Made by a program: the position numbers and the translations under genes. The notes beneath the pieces are model-generated. The model did no database searches, was not told the origin of the DNA, and was given only the letters and a program-made list of their open reading frames with translations. This document shows, piece by piece, positions 20,175 to 31,078 of a stretch of 64,000 nucleotides of DNA (positions are counted from its first letter, which is position 1; each line of letters begins with the position of its first letter). This DNA is from Argentina anserina (taxonomy: Eukaryota; Streptophyta; Magnoliopsida; Rosales; Rosaceae). The DNA lies in contig NC_065878.1 in the NCBI RefSeq assembly GCF_933775445.1, forward strand, positions 10,799,395 through 10,863,394, in the 5' to 3' direction.

Positions 20175-20924
20175 TCTCACAGCCCCGAAATTTCAAATGA
20201 TAAAAATTCGATTTCGAAGTCATGATAACTCTAAAACAATCTCAAATATACGAAATCATCTTACAACAACAGTGTATCGAAACTGAGTTCACAGTACGTC
20301 GCAGTTAATTTGGATAATACATTACCAGTTTATACACTCAAGTATTAAAGCAATTGGAAATGTAATATTCACTCAATCCTCACCACAAACCGAAGAAGGA
20401 AACCCTCAGTAATCCTCTGACCCTGCTAATCCCCACTTGCAGGACTATCCCTTACACCATCGATTTGGTGTATCGGGATTAAACACAAACCCAGTTACCT
20501 TTGCAGCATGTATGAGTAAACCAACATTATAAAATACATCACATACAAATGAAATATAACAAATAACATTTAGACGCGTGTGCTCATGAGACACTGGGCA
20601 ACCCATCTGTTTCCCAATATCATTTTAAAAATATGTGTACTCATGAGACACTGGGCAACCTATCTGTTACCCAATATCACTTTAAAACATAGGTACTCAT
20701 GAGACCCAGTAAACCCATCTGTTACCCAGAGATGAGCGATGGAATAAAAGTCAACTCTCAAGCCGCTGAAAATGTAACATTTTCCAACCTTAATTTTTGA
20801 AATCAGTTTCATTTCGCAAAGACATCGACGAGAAGGCGTAAAAATGCGATTTTACTCGAATTACCAAGCTTAATAATTTACAAGAAATTAAACGAATTTA
20901 AACTCGAAAATTCAGGGTATTACA
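20175..20924 (-). repeat. 3' LTR of the Gypsy element (internally deleted)
   Basis: On the minus strand it begins TGTAATACCCTGAATTTTCG and ends near GGGGCTGTGAGA. It keeps the shared LTR landmarks seen in the solo LTRs at 35 and 42 kb. These are a GGGTAACAGATGGGTT/CCCAGTGTCTCATGAGTAC repeat (three copies) and GGGTTTGTGTTTA-ATCCC followed by CGATGGTGTA. A middle section present in the other LTR is missing. The terminal CA is mutated to GA. Confidence 0.8.
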
Positions 20925-20941
20925 TTCTACCCCCCTAAAGG
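20925..20941 (-). other. Polypurine tract of the Gypsy element
   Basis: Minus strand CCTTTAGGGGGGTAGAA abuts the 3' LTR start TGTAATACCC. Confidence 0.75.
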
Positions 20942-20988
20942 AATTTCGGGACCTCCTTAAAGGAATTTCATCCCGAAATTCAAGCACT

Positions 20989-21399
20989 CTACTCGATAAA
21001 CAAATGCGGATATCTTGTCCTCATATCCAACTCTAGCTCCCAAGAGGCATCACCCTCATCATGGTGACTCCACAAAACCTTAACCAGTTTTACCTCTTTC
21101 CTACGAAGCTTCTTTGTCGACCTATCCAAAATTCGAACCGGCTCGATAACAAAGGTGGCATTCTCCCTTACCTGAATGGAGCTGTGATCAATCACATATG
21201 ACTCATCTGGTACATACTTCCTCAACATGGAAATGTGGAAGACGTTGTGAATACCAGACATGCTCGTAGGTAAAGCTAGCCGATAGGCCAAATCTCCTAC
21301 CTTCTCAAGAATCTCGAAAGGCCCAACATACCTGGGAGCTAAATTTTCCTTCTTGCCAAATCTCACCACACCCTTCATAGAGGATACTTTTAAGAACAC
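20989..21399 (-). pseudogene. Gypsy integrase C-terminus with chromodomain-like tail
   Basis: The 136-codon frame has KVSSMKGVVRFGKKENLAPR, YVGPFEILEKVGDLAYRLAL, HNVFHISMLRKYVPDESYVI and a tail with VRILDRSTKKLRRKEVKLVK plus W and DASWE positions. This is the GPF/Y-type integrase end followed by a chromodomain-like module, thought to guide insertion site choice. The integrase core upstream (21400-22090) is recognisable only in pieces between stops. Confidence 0.85.
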
Positions 21400-22307
21400 A
21401 TGGTCACCAATCTCAAACTTGACATGTCTCCTCTTTGAGTCTACATAGCTTTTTTATCTACTCTGGGTTGTTCGGATTCTATCTCGAATAATCGAGATCT
21501 TCTCCGAAGTTTCCTGAACCACCTCAGGACCCATTAGTTCTTCATCACCAACTTCGGACGAACAATAGGTGATCTACATGATGTACCGTAAAGTGCCTCA
21601 TAAGGTGCCATGTCGATGCTAGAATGGTAACTATTGTTGTAGGCAAACTCAATCAACCTCAGGTGATCCTCCTAACTTCCCTTAAAATCAAGAACACAAG
21701 CTCTCAACATATCATCCATTACCTGATTCACCCTTTATGTCTGCCCATCAATTTCTGGGTGGAATGTTGTACTCATATCCAAAGTAGTACCCAAAGCCTC
21801 TTGGAAACTACCCCATAATTTCTAAGAGAAACGTGCATCTCGATCAGAAACAATAGAAACATGTGCACCATAAAGTCTCACTACCTCATCCACATATAAC
21901 TTCCCCAACACATCCACTGAGTACTTCATCGATACCGGAAGAAAGTGAGCAAACTTCATCAATCGATCAACAATCACTCATATTGCATCATGACCCTTCT
22001 TGGACTTAAGCAGTATTGTCACAAAGTCCATAGAAATTTGGTCTCACTTCCAAAGAGGAATAGGCAATGGCTTTAACATGCCAGCAGGTCGCTAATGCTC
22101 TTCCTTCACTTGCTGACAAGTAAGGCACTTTGATACGAACTCTGCCACGTCTTTCTTCATCCCATTCCACCAGAATTGCCTACGGAGGTCTTTATACATC
22201 TTAGTGCTCCCTCGGGTCACTATATAAAGAGAGCGGTGTGCTGCATGAAGGACCTTCTCCTTGAGATCTGTACAATCTGGAACACACAATCTTGTCCCAA
22301 ACCGCAA
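21400..22307 (-). pseudogene. Gypsy integrase, zinc-binding region and decayed core
   Basis: At 22092-22307 the frame reads HRSLYIVTRGSTKMYKDLRR, FWWNGMKKDVAEFV and CLTCQQVKEEH. This is the HHCC zinc-binding N-terminus of retroviral-type integrase, with the typical YxDLRRxFWWxGMKxD. Below 22090 the DDE core is interrupted by stops. Confidence 0.85.
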
Positions 22308-22328
22308 ACTTCCATCAGATCCAACTCT

Positions 22329-23710
22329 CTACTGGGAAGGACATTCATCAATCGAATCTATCACTAGATTTGTCAACCTAGTTCGTGAGAAACTATCTTG
22401 TGCCTGACCTTGAATGATCCTTGAAATTAGTGTAAGCTGCATCAAGACACTACCAAGAAAGACCGTTGGTTCTCCTACTAATTGCACAAGATCAAACTCA
22501 GATGCGGTCTTAAGCATAAGCCACTCTTGAACCATGAGAGAAGCTATCATACCCCTAGGTTTCCTACTCAAGGCATCGGCAACCACATTTGCCTTTCAGG
22601 ATGATACTCCAAAGTGAAGTTATAATCCTTAAGGAGTTTCATCCATCTCCTCTGTCTCATGTTCAACTCCTTCTGTGAGAACATATACTTCAAACTCTTA
22701 TGATCATAAAAAAGTTGAAATTTCTCGCCATACAAGTAATGTCTCCAAATCTGTAAGGCAAAAACAACTGCAGCGAGCTCTAAATCGTGAGTGGGGTAGT
22801 TCTTCTCATGAACCTTTAACTTTCTAGAGCCATAAGCAACTACACCTCCATGCTGCATCAACACACACCCTAAACCTTGATTCGAAACATTGCTATAAAT
22901 GACATAACCATCCCCATTAGTGGGAATTGTTAACACTGGAGCCGTAGTCAATCTAGTCTTTAGTTTGTTGAAGGCCTCCTCGCATGTTTTTGTCCACACA
23001 AACTGAACATCCTTCTCGGTCAATTTGGTCAAAGGCGATGCAATACTAGAAAACCCTTCAATGAATCTCCGGTAATAACCTGCTAACCCAAGGAAACTAC
23101 GAATCTCTGTAGGAGTTCTTGGATGACTACAACTCTTCACTGCCTCCACCTTTGATGGGTCCACTAAAACGCCATCTTTTGAGACCACATGACCAAGGAA
23201 CTTAACTTCTTCCTTCCAAAACTCACACTTCTCAAGTTTGGCATACAATCTTGCTTTCTTTAGAGTTTGTAGCACAATTTTCAAATGTACAACATGCTCC
23301 TCTTGGGATTTGGAGTATATCAGGATGTCATCAATGAACACTACTACGAACTCATCCAAGTATTGACTAAAGATTTAGTTAATCAAACTCATAAACACGG
23401 TAGGTGCATTTGTCAGACCAAAGGGCATGACCACAAACTCATAGTGTCCATACTTGGTAATGAAAGTCGTCTTTGAGATATCTTCCTCTTTCACCCTAAG
23501 TTAATGGTAACAAGATCTCATATCAATCTAAGAGAATACCATAGCCCCTCTAAGCTGATCGAACAAGTCATCAATCTTAGGCAAAAGATACATATTCTTG
23601 ATGGTCACCTTATTCAATTCCCTATAGTCCACACACAACCGCAAGAAACCATCATTCTTTTTCACGAACAATATTGGCGCACCCTAAGGTGAGACACTAG
23701 GTCTAATGAA
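22329..23710 (-). pseudogene. Gypsy reverse transcriptase and RNase H, broken
   Basis: RT remnants from about 23710 ([17 protein letters not shown]) lead into the open frame 23359-22568. That frame begins with the active-site strand [13 protein letters not shown] and continues [20 protein letters not shown] and [16 protein letters not shown]. RNase H follows with [18 protein letters not shown], where the first catalytic Asp of YSDAS is Asn, then [16 protein letters not shown] and a FYDHKSLKY strand. A frame break near 22570 separates the [11 protein letters not shown] tether at 22586. RT shares template copying with RNase H degradation of the RNA strand. This copy is inactive because of stops and the changed RNase H residue. 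Confidence 0.88.
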
Positions 23711-23713
23711 CCT

Positions 23714-24319
23714 TTAGTCCAATAACCCATCTATCTGCACTTTCAATTCCTTAAGTTTGTTCTGCCCCATTCTATACGGTGTCATCGATACAGGCGATGT
23801 ACCAGGTACAACATCAATGCATAAATTAACAACTCTCCGAGGAGGTAAACCCGGTATCTCCTGAAACACCACAACAATGTCTGCGATAACTACTTTCTTA
23901 TCCACATACTTCACATGTGCCAAGACTCCTGCTCTCATGGCCTTATCTGACTTGAGGCAACGATAATGAAAACTGACTCCCACGGGACTATGGAAAAACA
24001 CTACCATGTCAAAACAATCAATCAAAGCATGTTGTGGACTCAACCAATCAATTCCTAAGATCACATCATAGGTGTGGTCGGAAATCACTATCAACGAAGC
24101 AGCGAATTCTCCACCTCCGATTACGATAGAACAAGCCTTGCAGATTGTCTCAAGCTCGAGAGACACTCCAAAAGGTGAAGTGACACATAAAGAGCTTCCA
24201 AGACATGTAGGAATCAAACCTAACACCTCCACTACCGAACTAGCAATAAAAGAGTGTGATGCTCTCGTATCAAACAATACTCTAGCAAGGTAGTCAAAAA
24301 TAGATAAGGTACATTGCAC
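23714..24319 (-). pseudogene. Gypsy protease with altered active site
   Basis: 201-codon frame. LFDTRASHSFIAS (residues 16-28) corresponds to the aspartic-protease signature DTGASHSFI with Gly changed to Arg. It is followed by VILGIDWLSPQHALIDC, which matches the flap/dimer-proximal ILGMDWL motif. The end (KLKELKVQIDGLLD) is the link into RT. The Gly-to-Arg change should abolish proteolysis; this is inference from family knowledge. Confidence 0.85.
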
Positions 24320-24389
24320 TCATGTGTCCCGCTGACTCACCGCAAACACTCTAACTTGGCCCGCAGGTACTTGCCTCTGTTGATGTTCT

Positions 24390-25250
24390 TGTCTACCGTG
24401 CTGAGGTCGGGTGCAGTATCTAGCCATATGTCCCACCTGCCCACACCTGAAACATCCCACCTTCACTTAGCCGCAAACGAAACACTTCACTAACGGTAAC
24501 TGTCTGACAGGTGCAACCCTAACAGATGGAGATGTCACCTTAGCTGGAGTCTGGTAATAGGTCATCGGCCTCTAGCAAGATCCACTTTTTGGTCCCGCAT
24601 GCCCACTGCCTGAACTGATTGCCTTCCCTTTTCCTGAAGCATCCCTAGACTCCACCTCGCCTCCTCGAGTCTTATTCGCATGTTCTAAATTCAGGGCACT
24701 CTCATACATCAGCTCTTTGGTAATCAGACAAAGTGCTGATATGATGGTCTTATACTTTTACCTAAGTCCCCGTAGAAACTTCTGAGCTAAGGAGGTCACA
24801 CCCATTGGCCTAACAAACCGATAAAACTGTGCAAAACGGGCCTCATACTTCCTGACGGTCATATCTCCCCGCACCAAATCAAGGAACTCAAACTCCAGTT
24901 CCTCCTGTACCATAGCTGGAAAGTACTTTTCTCGAAAGAGTTTCACAAAACCCTCCCAAGTTAGAGTTGACACATCCATAGTCCGTCTTGTACTCTTCCA
25001 CCAATTCATAGCATCATCATCTAAGAAGAATGTGGTTATCATCCTCTTCTCAATCTCCGAGCACATCACAAAATAGGTTTCCATACTCTCGATCCAATGA
25101 TCTGCCACCATATGATCCAAACCCCCATTAAATGATGGCGCTCACAGACTACTGTTGTCTTTGATCAGCTTAAGCACACGACCCTCGTCTCTAACGACAT
25201 CCTCGGGGTCAGCCTGCTCGACCGGTAGTGCCTCCTCCTTAGGCACGCGC
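24390..25250 (-). pseudogene. Gypsy gag with zinc knuckle, broken
   Basis: 24758-25120 encodes the retrotransposon gag core: HMVADHWIESMETYFVMCSE, FFLDDDAMNWWKSTRR, LTWEGFVKLFREKYFP, ARFAQFYRFV and AQKFLRGL. About 24440-24485 on the minus strand reads GCFRCGQVGHMARYC, a CX2CX4HX4C zinc knuckle, in another frame. Stops precede and separate them. The leader at 25120-25250 reads VRDEGRVLKLIKD then a stop. Confidence 0.85.
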
Positions 25251-26063
25251 ACAACGATCACCTCCGCCCAAACTTCATCAAATCGTAAAACTCACAACAA
25301 CAAAATTGTAGATCACAAGGAGAGAAACACGCTCGTACCTGCGTCGCACCCCGAATTGCCGGAAAATGATCGGAAAGTCACCGGAAAGTTTCGTAAGCTC
25401 CAAGCTTGTCTCTGTCGTTACAACCTCTGATTTTGAGCTCCAAGTTAGTGATAAACCAAGCTAGGAGGTCGAAATCAATAAGCTATGGTTTGGAACTCAC
25501 CGGTGACAGAAGTTGCAGAAATTTCAGATCGGTGATGGTGGGGGTGCGTCACCTCCACGGGTTGGAGTAGCAGGCCGTGCGCTCCTTGTGAGTCCGACGA
25601 TGAAGGCCACAGTGGCCGGAGGTGGGAGATCGGTGATGGTGAATTTGACGAAGGAGGGTCGGGGGTGAGAGAGAGAAGCTGCACGGAGGAGGGGGGTTTC
25701 TGTTTTGGGAAAGTTAGGTTTTCCCCAAAAATTCATTTTATACATTTCCGAAATCGGAAACTAACTTCCGTTGATAATAACTTTCACATACGACATCCGA
25801 TTAAGGTGTGCTGCATGTCCACGAACTCATATCGACGAGCTCTACAATCTCCATGAATGAAGTATCTAGAGATGAGTGACAGAATAAAAGTCAACTCTCA
25901 AGCCGCTAAAAACGTAACGTTTTCCAACCTTAATTCCGAAATTAGTTTCATTTCGTAAAGACATCGACGAGAATGTGTAAAAATACGATTTTACTCGAAT
26001 TACCAGGCTTAATAATTTATAAGAAATTATACGAATTTAAACTCGAAAATTCAGGGTTTTACA
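25251..26063 (-). repeat. 5' LTR remnant of the Gypsy element
   Basis: 25867-26063 pairs with 20729-20924 (about 195 bp shared, including the terminal TGTAA...CCCTGAATTTTCGAG on the minus strand). 25251-25866 has the R/U5-like middle missing from the other LTR. The LTR 3' half and the primer-binding site are gone, and the sequence runs directly into gag. The left limit is approximate. Confidence 0.65.
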
Positions 26064-27066
26064 ATTATAGATATAAGAGATTACTTGGCTGTGTGGGCTG
26101 CTTTCTCTTGAATTTTGCTTAGATACGAAATAAACATGTTTAGGGTTGCTAGATTCTTGTATGTGTGTTCTTGTGTTTCTCTTTATTTTGTTTGCGCTTA
26201 AGGATGGTCAATTGTATATATGTATATTATTTCTTTCTTTCTCTCGTATGAATTGAAAATCAATATCACAATCTCAACTCTTTTAAACCTCTAGTATATA
26301 TGTAAATATTATAGATATTATTTACTAACGCTCTATCTTACAGGAGTAGCCTCAATCTCCGGTCTATAATGATACCCTTACTTACACTATATTATCTTCT
26401 ACATGGTTTTATTGATGGTCTTAAAAAGCGTTCATCAGTATTAATGATTTTGAACTAGAATTTCGGGTTTAGAGTTTAGAGTTTAGGGTTTAGGGTATAT
26501 GGTTTTAGAGTATAGGGTTTAGGATATTAGAGTGTAGGGTGTAGGGTTTTAGATATAAACTCAAAATAGTCTTTAATAAAATAACTTAAATATGATTTTT
26601 TAAATTAAATTTTAAGTGTCAATGGTAATTGAAATAGAGTACCAATGGATATTTCCACGTAATTCTCTAAGATGAATGAAAAATTCCTCGTTTTTCTATG
26701 TCAAATTTTCAAGTTTTGACTGTTACTCATTCATTGACATTATACCCTAATAAACGTATCACTAATATTTCTAATCTGGATCAAGTAGCATGTAAGTGAC
26801 AATGTTGGACTTTAATATTGGACTTATAAATAATTTCTTTAAATTTAAAGGTAGCAGCGGCAGATAGTACGGTAGCAATCTGCAAAGTCGTGTAGAGCAT
26901 AAGCTGAGTCTTGTCATTGAGAGTATCTAATAGTATAAAAAATTTCTTTTTCAAGCATAAAGTTCACTGAAGTTTAGTATCAGTTGAGCAATGATGAAGG
27001 CACAAGAAAATTAATGCCTGGCTGATGTGCTGATTTGGAGATACAAAGCGGAAGATAACTTTTCCT
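26064..27066. other. No gene; flank between Gypsy and Harbinger elements
   Basis: Continuation of the region interrupted at 20174, AT-rich with CT-rich runs. It includes the telomere-like tract at 26466-26552. No coding frame has family resemblance. Confidence 0.5.
26466..26552 (+). repeat. Telomere-like repeat tract
   Basis: Degenerate copies of TTTAGGG (GGGTTTAGAGTTTAGAGTTT, AGGGTTTAGGGTA, AGGGTTTAGGAT, AGGGTGTAGGGTTTTAG), the Arabidopsis-type plant telomere unit with many one-base variants. Such short interstitial tracts are common and need not mark a fusion. Confidence 0.65.
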
Positions 27067-27126
27067 TTAGAAAGTGTTTGGGTAAAGGAATTTATACGAG
27101 ACTTTAAAATCTCTTTCCCATTGTCC
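27067..27126. repeat. 60-bp flank repeat, left copy
   Basis: Starts TTAGAAAGTGTTTGGGTAAA and ends CTTTCCCATTGTCC. It is identical by eye to 31019-31078 on the other side of the Harbinger element, far longer than the 3-bp duplication made by insertion. Confidence 0.95.
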
Positions 27127-27334
27127 TTTAGAGTATCCACACCCATAAATTGGATTTGCATAAGTAAATGGTAGGGCTAGAAGCAAAATTTGCTTCAAGC
27201 AAATCGATTTCATATTTTGCTTAAGCAAATCGATTTTTTCACACACCCATTTACAATTTGCTTGAGCAATTCAATTTTGTCTTGTTGTGAAATAATTAAT
27301 TTTTTTACCAGATATATTTACAATCAATAATAAT

Positions 27335-27545
27335 GTGCCACGTGTCATTATGGACTCGATATTATCCAAAATTTCCGATAAGATTTTCGACTAATAGGTA
27401 ATTGACAGGTGTCACTGCCACGTGTCATTGTCGGTAAAATAATTGGAGCAGATTTCCAATAAGATTTTCGACTAGTAGAGAATTGACACGTGTCACTGTC
27501 GGCAAAATAATTGGACCAAAATTTCTGATAAGATTTTCGACCAAT
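27335..27545. repeat. Subterminal repeats of the Harbinger element
   Basis: Three diverged copies containing AAGATTTTCGAC(T/C), (G)ACA(G/C)GTGTCACTG and AAAATAATTGGA, spaced about 75 bp. Subterminal repeats often serve as transposase or ORF1 binding sites in this superfamily; that role here is inference. Confidence 0.7.
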
Positions 27546-27647
27546 TTGCTTTAAAAACGTCTAATATCACTCATTCTATACTCACACCATTGTGAAGAAT
27601 CTGATCATATAACTCATCATTCAATCTAAACACTTAGCAACATTTCC

Positions 27648-29021
27648 TTGTTCATCACTCTGATGAATCTTTTCAGCCACAATTTTTTCAGGCGGAGACA
27701 ACGTCAACAAGAAGAGGATGACGATATGGAGCAATCATTCGTGAATCAGGTGGTCATGGCGCAAGAAAAATACGATGATGAATCAACACGACCAAGTGGT
27801 TCACGTCGCGGTAAAAAACTGAATAAGCCACATCATAGGCTATCTAGGGGACGCAATCTCATGGAAGATTATTTCATCGAACGTCCAATTTTCGACGCTC
27901 AAGACTTTCGTCGGAGGTACAAGATGAGTAGAGACCGATTCAACATTATCATGACGGACCTCTGTAACCACGACATGTCTTGGCATCAAAGAGAAGACGC
28001 CACTGGTTTGCTAGGGCTACTTCCCCAACAAAAGATGACCGGGGCTCTACGAATGCTAGCGTACGGGTCAGCCGCAGATCAGTGTACTGAAATTACAAGG
28101 ATGGGGGAATCGACTACCCTGGAATGTATGAAGGAGTTTTGCAGCCAAGTGGTTCATCTCTATGGTACAAGATACCTCCGCAGTCCAACACCGGCAGACC
28201 TCACCCGACTACTAGCTAAAGCCGAACGCCGAGGTTTTCCAGGTATGATTGGAAGCATCGACTGCATGCATTGGGAGTGGAAGAACTGCCCAACCGCCTA
28301 TCAAGGGGCATACTCGGGCCGAAAGGGTCGCCCAACGGTTATCCTAGAGGCAGTGGCCTCGTATGATACGTGGATATGGCACAGTTTTTTTGGGTGTCCT
28401 GGAGCTAAAAATGACATTAATGTGCTCCACCTATCGAATGTGTTCTCAGATATCCTTGCCGGAAGAGGCCCAACTGTCGTCTACGAAGTCCACGGACAGA
28501 GGTACACCACAGCTTATTATCTGGCTGACGGAATATATCCAAGGTACTCTACATTTGTCAAAACAATTTCCAATCCCCAGACGCCGCAAGATCAGCTCTG
28601 CGCAAAGAAACAAGAGGCATACCGGAAAGATGTGGAGAGGGCATTTGGCATCTTGCAATCTCGATGGGCAATTATACGTCATAGTTGTACATTGCACCAC
28701 AAATCGGTAATGACTACCATCATGTTAGCTTGCATTATTTTGCATAACATGATTGTTGAGGAAGAGTATGTGGATGATGAGGATGATGATGAGGAAGAAG
28801 AAGAAAACTTGCAAAACCCATCAAGGGCTTTCCGGGTTTATGATGGGCCGGTGAATGCACAAGGGAATCGAGTTCTTTTTGAGCCAATCAATAGAGATGG
28901 AGCTAATATACAATGGTTTCACGACCATGTTACCGATCTCAAATCCGCTTATATCCATCGAGAGCTCCAGAAAGACTTGGTGAAACACATTTGGAGAGTG
29001 GAAACCGGTGAAATACTTTAA
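27648..29021 (+). CDS. PIF/Harbinger DDE transposase, apparently intact
   Basis: 457 codons, single open frame, the usual length for plant Harbinger transposases. It has a helix-turn-helix-like N-terminal part (DFRRRYKMSRDRFNIIMTDL). The DDE_Tnp_4 nuclease core follows: first Asp in GSIDCMHWEW (D205), then GAYSGRKGRPTVILEAVASY, second Asp in GAKNDINVL (D256), and Glu in KDVERAFGILQSRW (E330). An acidic patch (EEEYVDDEDDDEEEEE, about 365-380) and a C-terminal helical end follow. All three catalytic residues are present. The start could be Met-1, Met-6 or Met-27. It would cut and paste the element at TTA sites together with ORF1 protein. The minus-strand frames inside it are shadows. Confidence 0.93.
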   Translation: MFITLMNLFSHNFFRRRQRQQEEDDDMEQSFVNQVVMAQEKYDDESTRPSGSRRGKKLNKPHHRLSRGRNLMEDYFIERPIFDAQDFRRRYKMSRDRFNIIMTDLCNHDMSWHQREDATGLLGLLPQQKMTGALRMLAYGSAADQCTEITRMGESTTLECMKEFCSQVVHLYGTRYLRSPTPADLTRLLAKAERRGFPGMIGSIDCMHWEWKNCPTAYQGAYSGRKGRPTVILEAVASYDTWIWHSFFGCPGAKNDINVLHLSNVFSDILAGRGPTVVYEVHGQRYTTAYYLADGIYPRYSTFVKTISNPQTPQDQLCAKKQEAYRKDVERAFGILQSRWAIIRHSCTLHHKSVMTTIMLACIILHNMIVEEEYVDDEDDDEEEEENLQNPSRAFRVYDGPVNAQGNRVLFEPINRDGANIQWFHDHVTDLKSAYIHRELQKDLVKHIWRVETGEIL

Positions 29022-29216
29022 ATATGTTTTATTGTGTGTTTTCATGATGTTTGTGTTTAATTATTAAGCTTGTGTTTAATTTCAGTATGTGTTTTAATTT
29101 AATGTGTATTTCAATTTCAACTTAATAAATAAATTGCATTTTATTTCTCGAAAAATTTAAATTACATAAAATGACGAGCCAAACCCAGATTTATTCTTAG
29201 TACAATACTATAACTA

Positions 29217-30445
29217 CTATGGAAAAAGCACGCGACTTGGGTGATAACAATCCGAATATGTTTCATCGGTAGGTTGATCTTGACTAGCTTCTCCTTCATT
29301 AAGGATTGCTAGTTTCCTCTTGGTAAAATACCTTTTCGAGATTGGGGTCATAGCCTCCAAATCCATTGTCATGATCCTTGTGTCATTCTCTTGTTTCTTC
29401 AATCGTAACTCTTCTTCCGCCCTTGCTTCTTTCTGCTTTTGAATGTCTATGTACTCCGCATAATAATTAAGCTCACTTTCATTATGGGCTAGCCTCTTGG
29501 TATGCCATGATGCTTGGTCACTTGCAATGGTATGCAAAACCTCCACCCGTTGCTCAATAGGAGTCTTACCCTGTTTCTTTTGGCGCCTAGCTTCCTTTGC
29601 CGCCTTGGTTCCCATTGGTCTAGGTGGACTCGATGGAGCTGCCGTGTTGCTTTTAGGTGTCTCATTCAAATGGTCGTCATCCAAATTGATGGTTGGAGAT
29701 GATTCAGTTGCAGAAGGAGTACCGTGGTAACTACTTGCATATGGAGATGGAGTAGTAGGTAGCACCGCAACGAAAGATGGATGATCTTTAACCACTTCCC
29801 AACATTCAAAGTGTGTAAACTTTTTCTTCTTGGCATTATAGTAACATGATTGAGCTTGTCGTTCCTGATTAAAAAACTTATATTAGGTACTTATTTAATT
29901 ACATAATTTAAATAAATTGGATAAAACAAATAATCTAACAAATTAGATATATTAAAACAAATAATGTAAACAATGCTACATATTTAAACAAATTAAATAA
30001 AACAAATAATGTAAACAAAATTAGATATATTAAAATAATTAAATATGTAAACAATGCTACATATTTAAACAAATTAGATATAAATTACATAATTTAATTC
30101 ATATAATCAAATAAAAATTATAATATATGATAAAACAATGTACTTACTTCGTCCATTAGCGAAGTGCCGCTAGCTATACGTTGTCGTGATGCCGCCAAAC
30201 ATTCGCCCCATTTTTTGCAAGAGTAGTTTGAACTTGTTGTAGTGAGAAGCGAGCGCGATTCGGGTTCTCGGCTCTTTCGGAGGTTTCTCACCCGGTTCTA
30301 GCACCCAATTTTGCATATAATCGCCATGAATTGTCTCCCACAATTTTTCCCTCTTTTGTTTGTTACCGTCATATTCATCAATGCTATGACGGACAAAAGA
30401 AATGCACATTTGTAAATCTTCGGAAGGAAGCCAATGGGTGCCCAT
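29217..30445 (-). pseudogene. Harbinger ORF1, Myb/SANT-like, two exons with a frameshift
   Basis: Exon 1 (30445-30148) starts MGTHWLPSEDLQMCISFVRH and contains WETIHGDYMQNW and a PPKEPRTR stretch, the trihelix/Myb-like DNA-binding domain that partners Harbinger transposase. The reading shifts at a run of six T (30211-30216). With one base fewer it continues KWGECLAASRQRIASGTS to a GTAAGT donor at 30147-30142. Exon 2 (29864-29217) follows a CAG acceptor and reads RQAQSCYYNAKKKKFTHFEC, then WEVVKDHPSF, a proline/serine linker, a basic KEARRQKKQGKTP patch and a charged coiled coil. The single-base shift makes ORF1 defective unless it is a sequencing error in a homopolymer. Confidence 0.85.
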
Positions 30446-31018
30446 TGTTTTGGAAAAAAATGCTAAACGAAATGAGAGAGGAGATGGAGGAAGATGTGAA
30501 ATTTGTTGTGCACAAATTGGTGTGAGTTCATAACAAATTGAAGTAGTATTTATAGGCAATTTTTTGGGAGAATTTTGAAATTTTTGGGATTTTTTTACAA
30601 TTTTTTGGGTTTATTTCCGTTATGATCAAATAGTAGCCGTTGCCAATTAATTCTGGCCGTTTGATCGAAATTTCTGATTCAAAATGGAAGGCCAAGATCT
30701 ATTGAACCGTTGGCCAATCGGTGAGACACGTGTCAGCCATTCATTGGCTCGATTTTTTTTTACTGGCGCGTACAATCGCATTGCACGCGCCTAACATAAA
30801 AAAATTTCGCCTGTGCCTGACATCACCCACGGGCGGTGGGCTCCGCCAAGCGGACGAGCAAACGCCGGAGCAAAATTTTCTCGAGCGATCGGACGAGCAC
30901 CACAAATCGGTTGACCGGGCGAGCAGCTCGCCTCCTCCTCCTCGCCGGTGCGAACTTCATCTTCTCCTGCTCGAGGTCCTCCGGCCGGTCCCTCCTCCTG
31001 CTCGAGGTGCGGATACTC

Positions 31019-31078
31019 TTAGAAAGTGTTTGGGTAAAGGAATTTATACGAGACTTTAAAATCTCTTTCCCATTGTCC
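31019..31078. repeat. 60-bp flank repeat, right copy
   Basis: Identical by eye to 27067-27126. The right copy continues with GTCGTTTGGC, probably the original locus; the left copy ends with TTTA next to the element. Confidence 0.95.

Larger units (their letters stand above)
20175..26063 (-). mobile_element. Gypsy (Ty3) retrotransposon, chromovirus type, decayed
   Basis: Perfect 5-bp target duplication ATTAT (20170-20174, 26064-26068). On the minus strand the order is 5' LTR remnant, gag, zinc knuckle, protease, RT, RNase H, integrase, chromodomain-like end, polypurine tract, 3' LTR. This is standard Ty3/Gypsy gene order. The C-terminal ILDRSTKKLRRKE...DASWELELDM region resembles the chromodomain-bearing Tekay/Del lineage. 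Each coding part has stops or frameshifts. The two LTRs are deleted in different halves, so their lengths do not match. Confidence 0.9.
27131..31018. mobile_element. PIF/Harbinger DNA transposon, autonomous-type layout
   Basis: Ends GAGTATCCACACC and GGTGCGGATACTC (one mismatch) are flanked by TTA on both sides (27128-27130, 31019-31021), the TTA target preference of PIF/Harbinger. The interior has the two standard genes in convergent orientation: a DDE transposase on plus and a two-exon Myb/SANT-like ORF1 on minus. The left subterminal region carries three copies of a roughly 75-bp motif and the right one is GC-rich. Confidence 0.92.

Noticed and set aside
26466..26552. Evidence of an ancient chromosome-end fusion
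   Set aside because: The TTTAGGG tract is short and degenerate, with no head-to-head arrangement; such tracts are common near plant genes and repeats.
28363..28710. Frames on both strands inside the Harbinger transposase
   Set aside because: Out-of-frame shadows of a well-supported DDE transposase.
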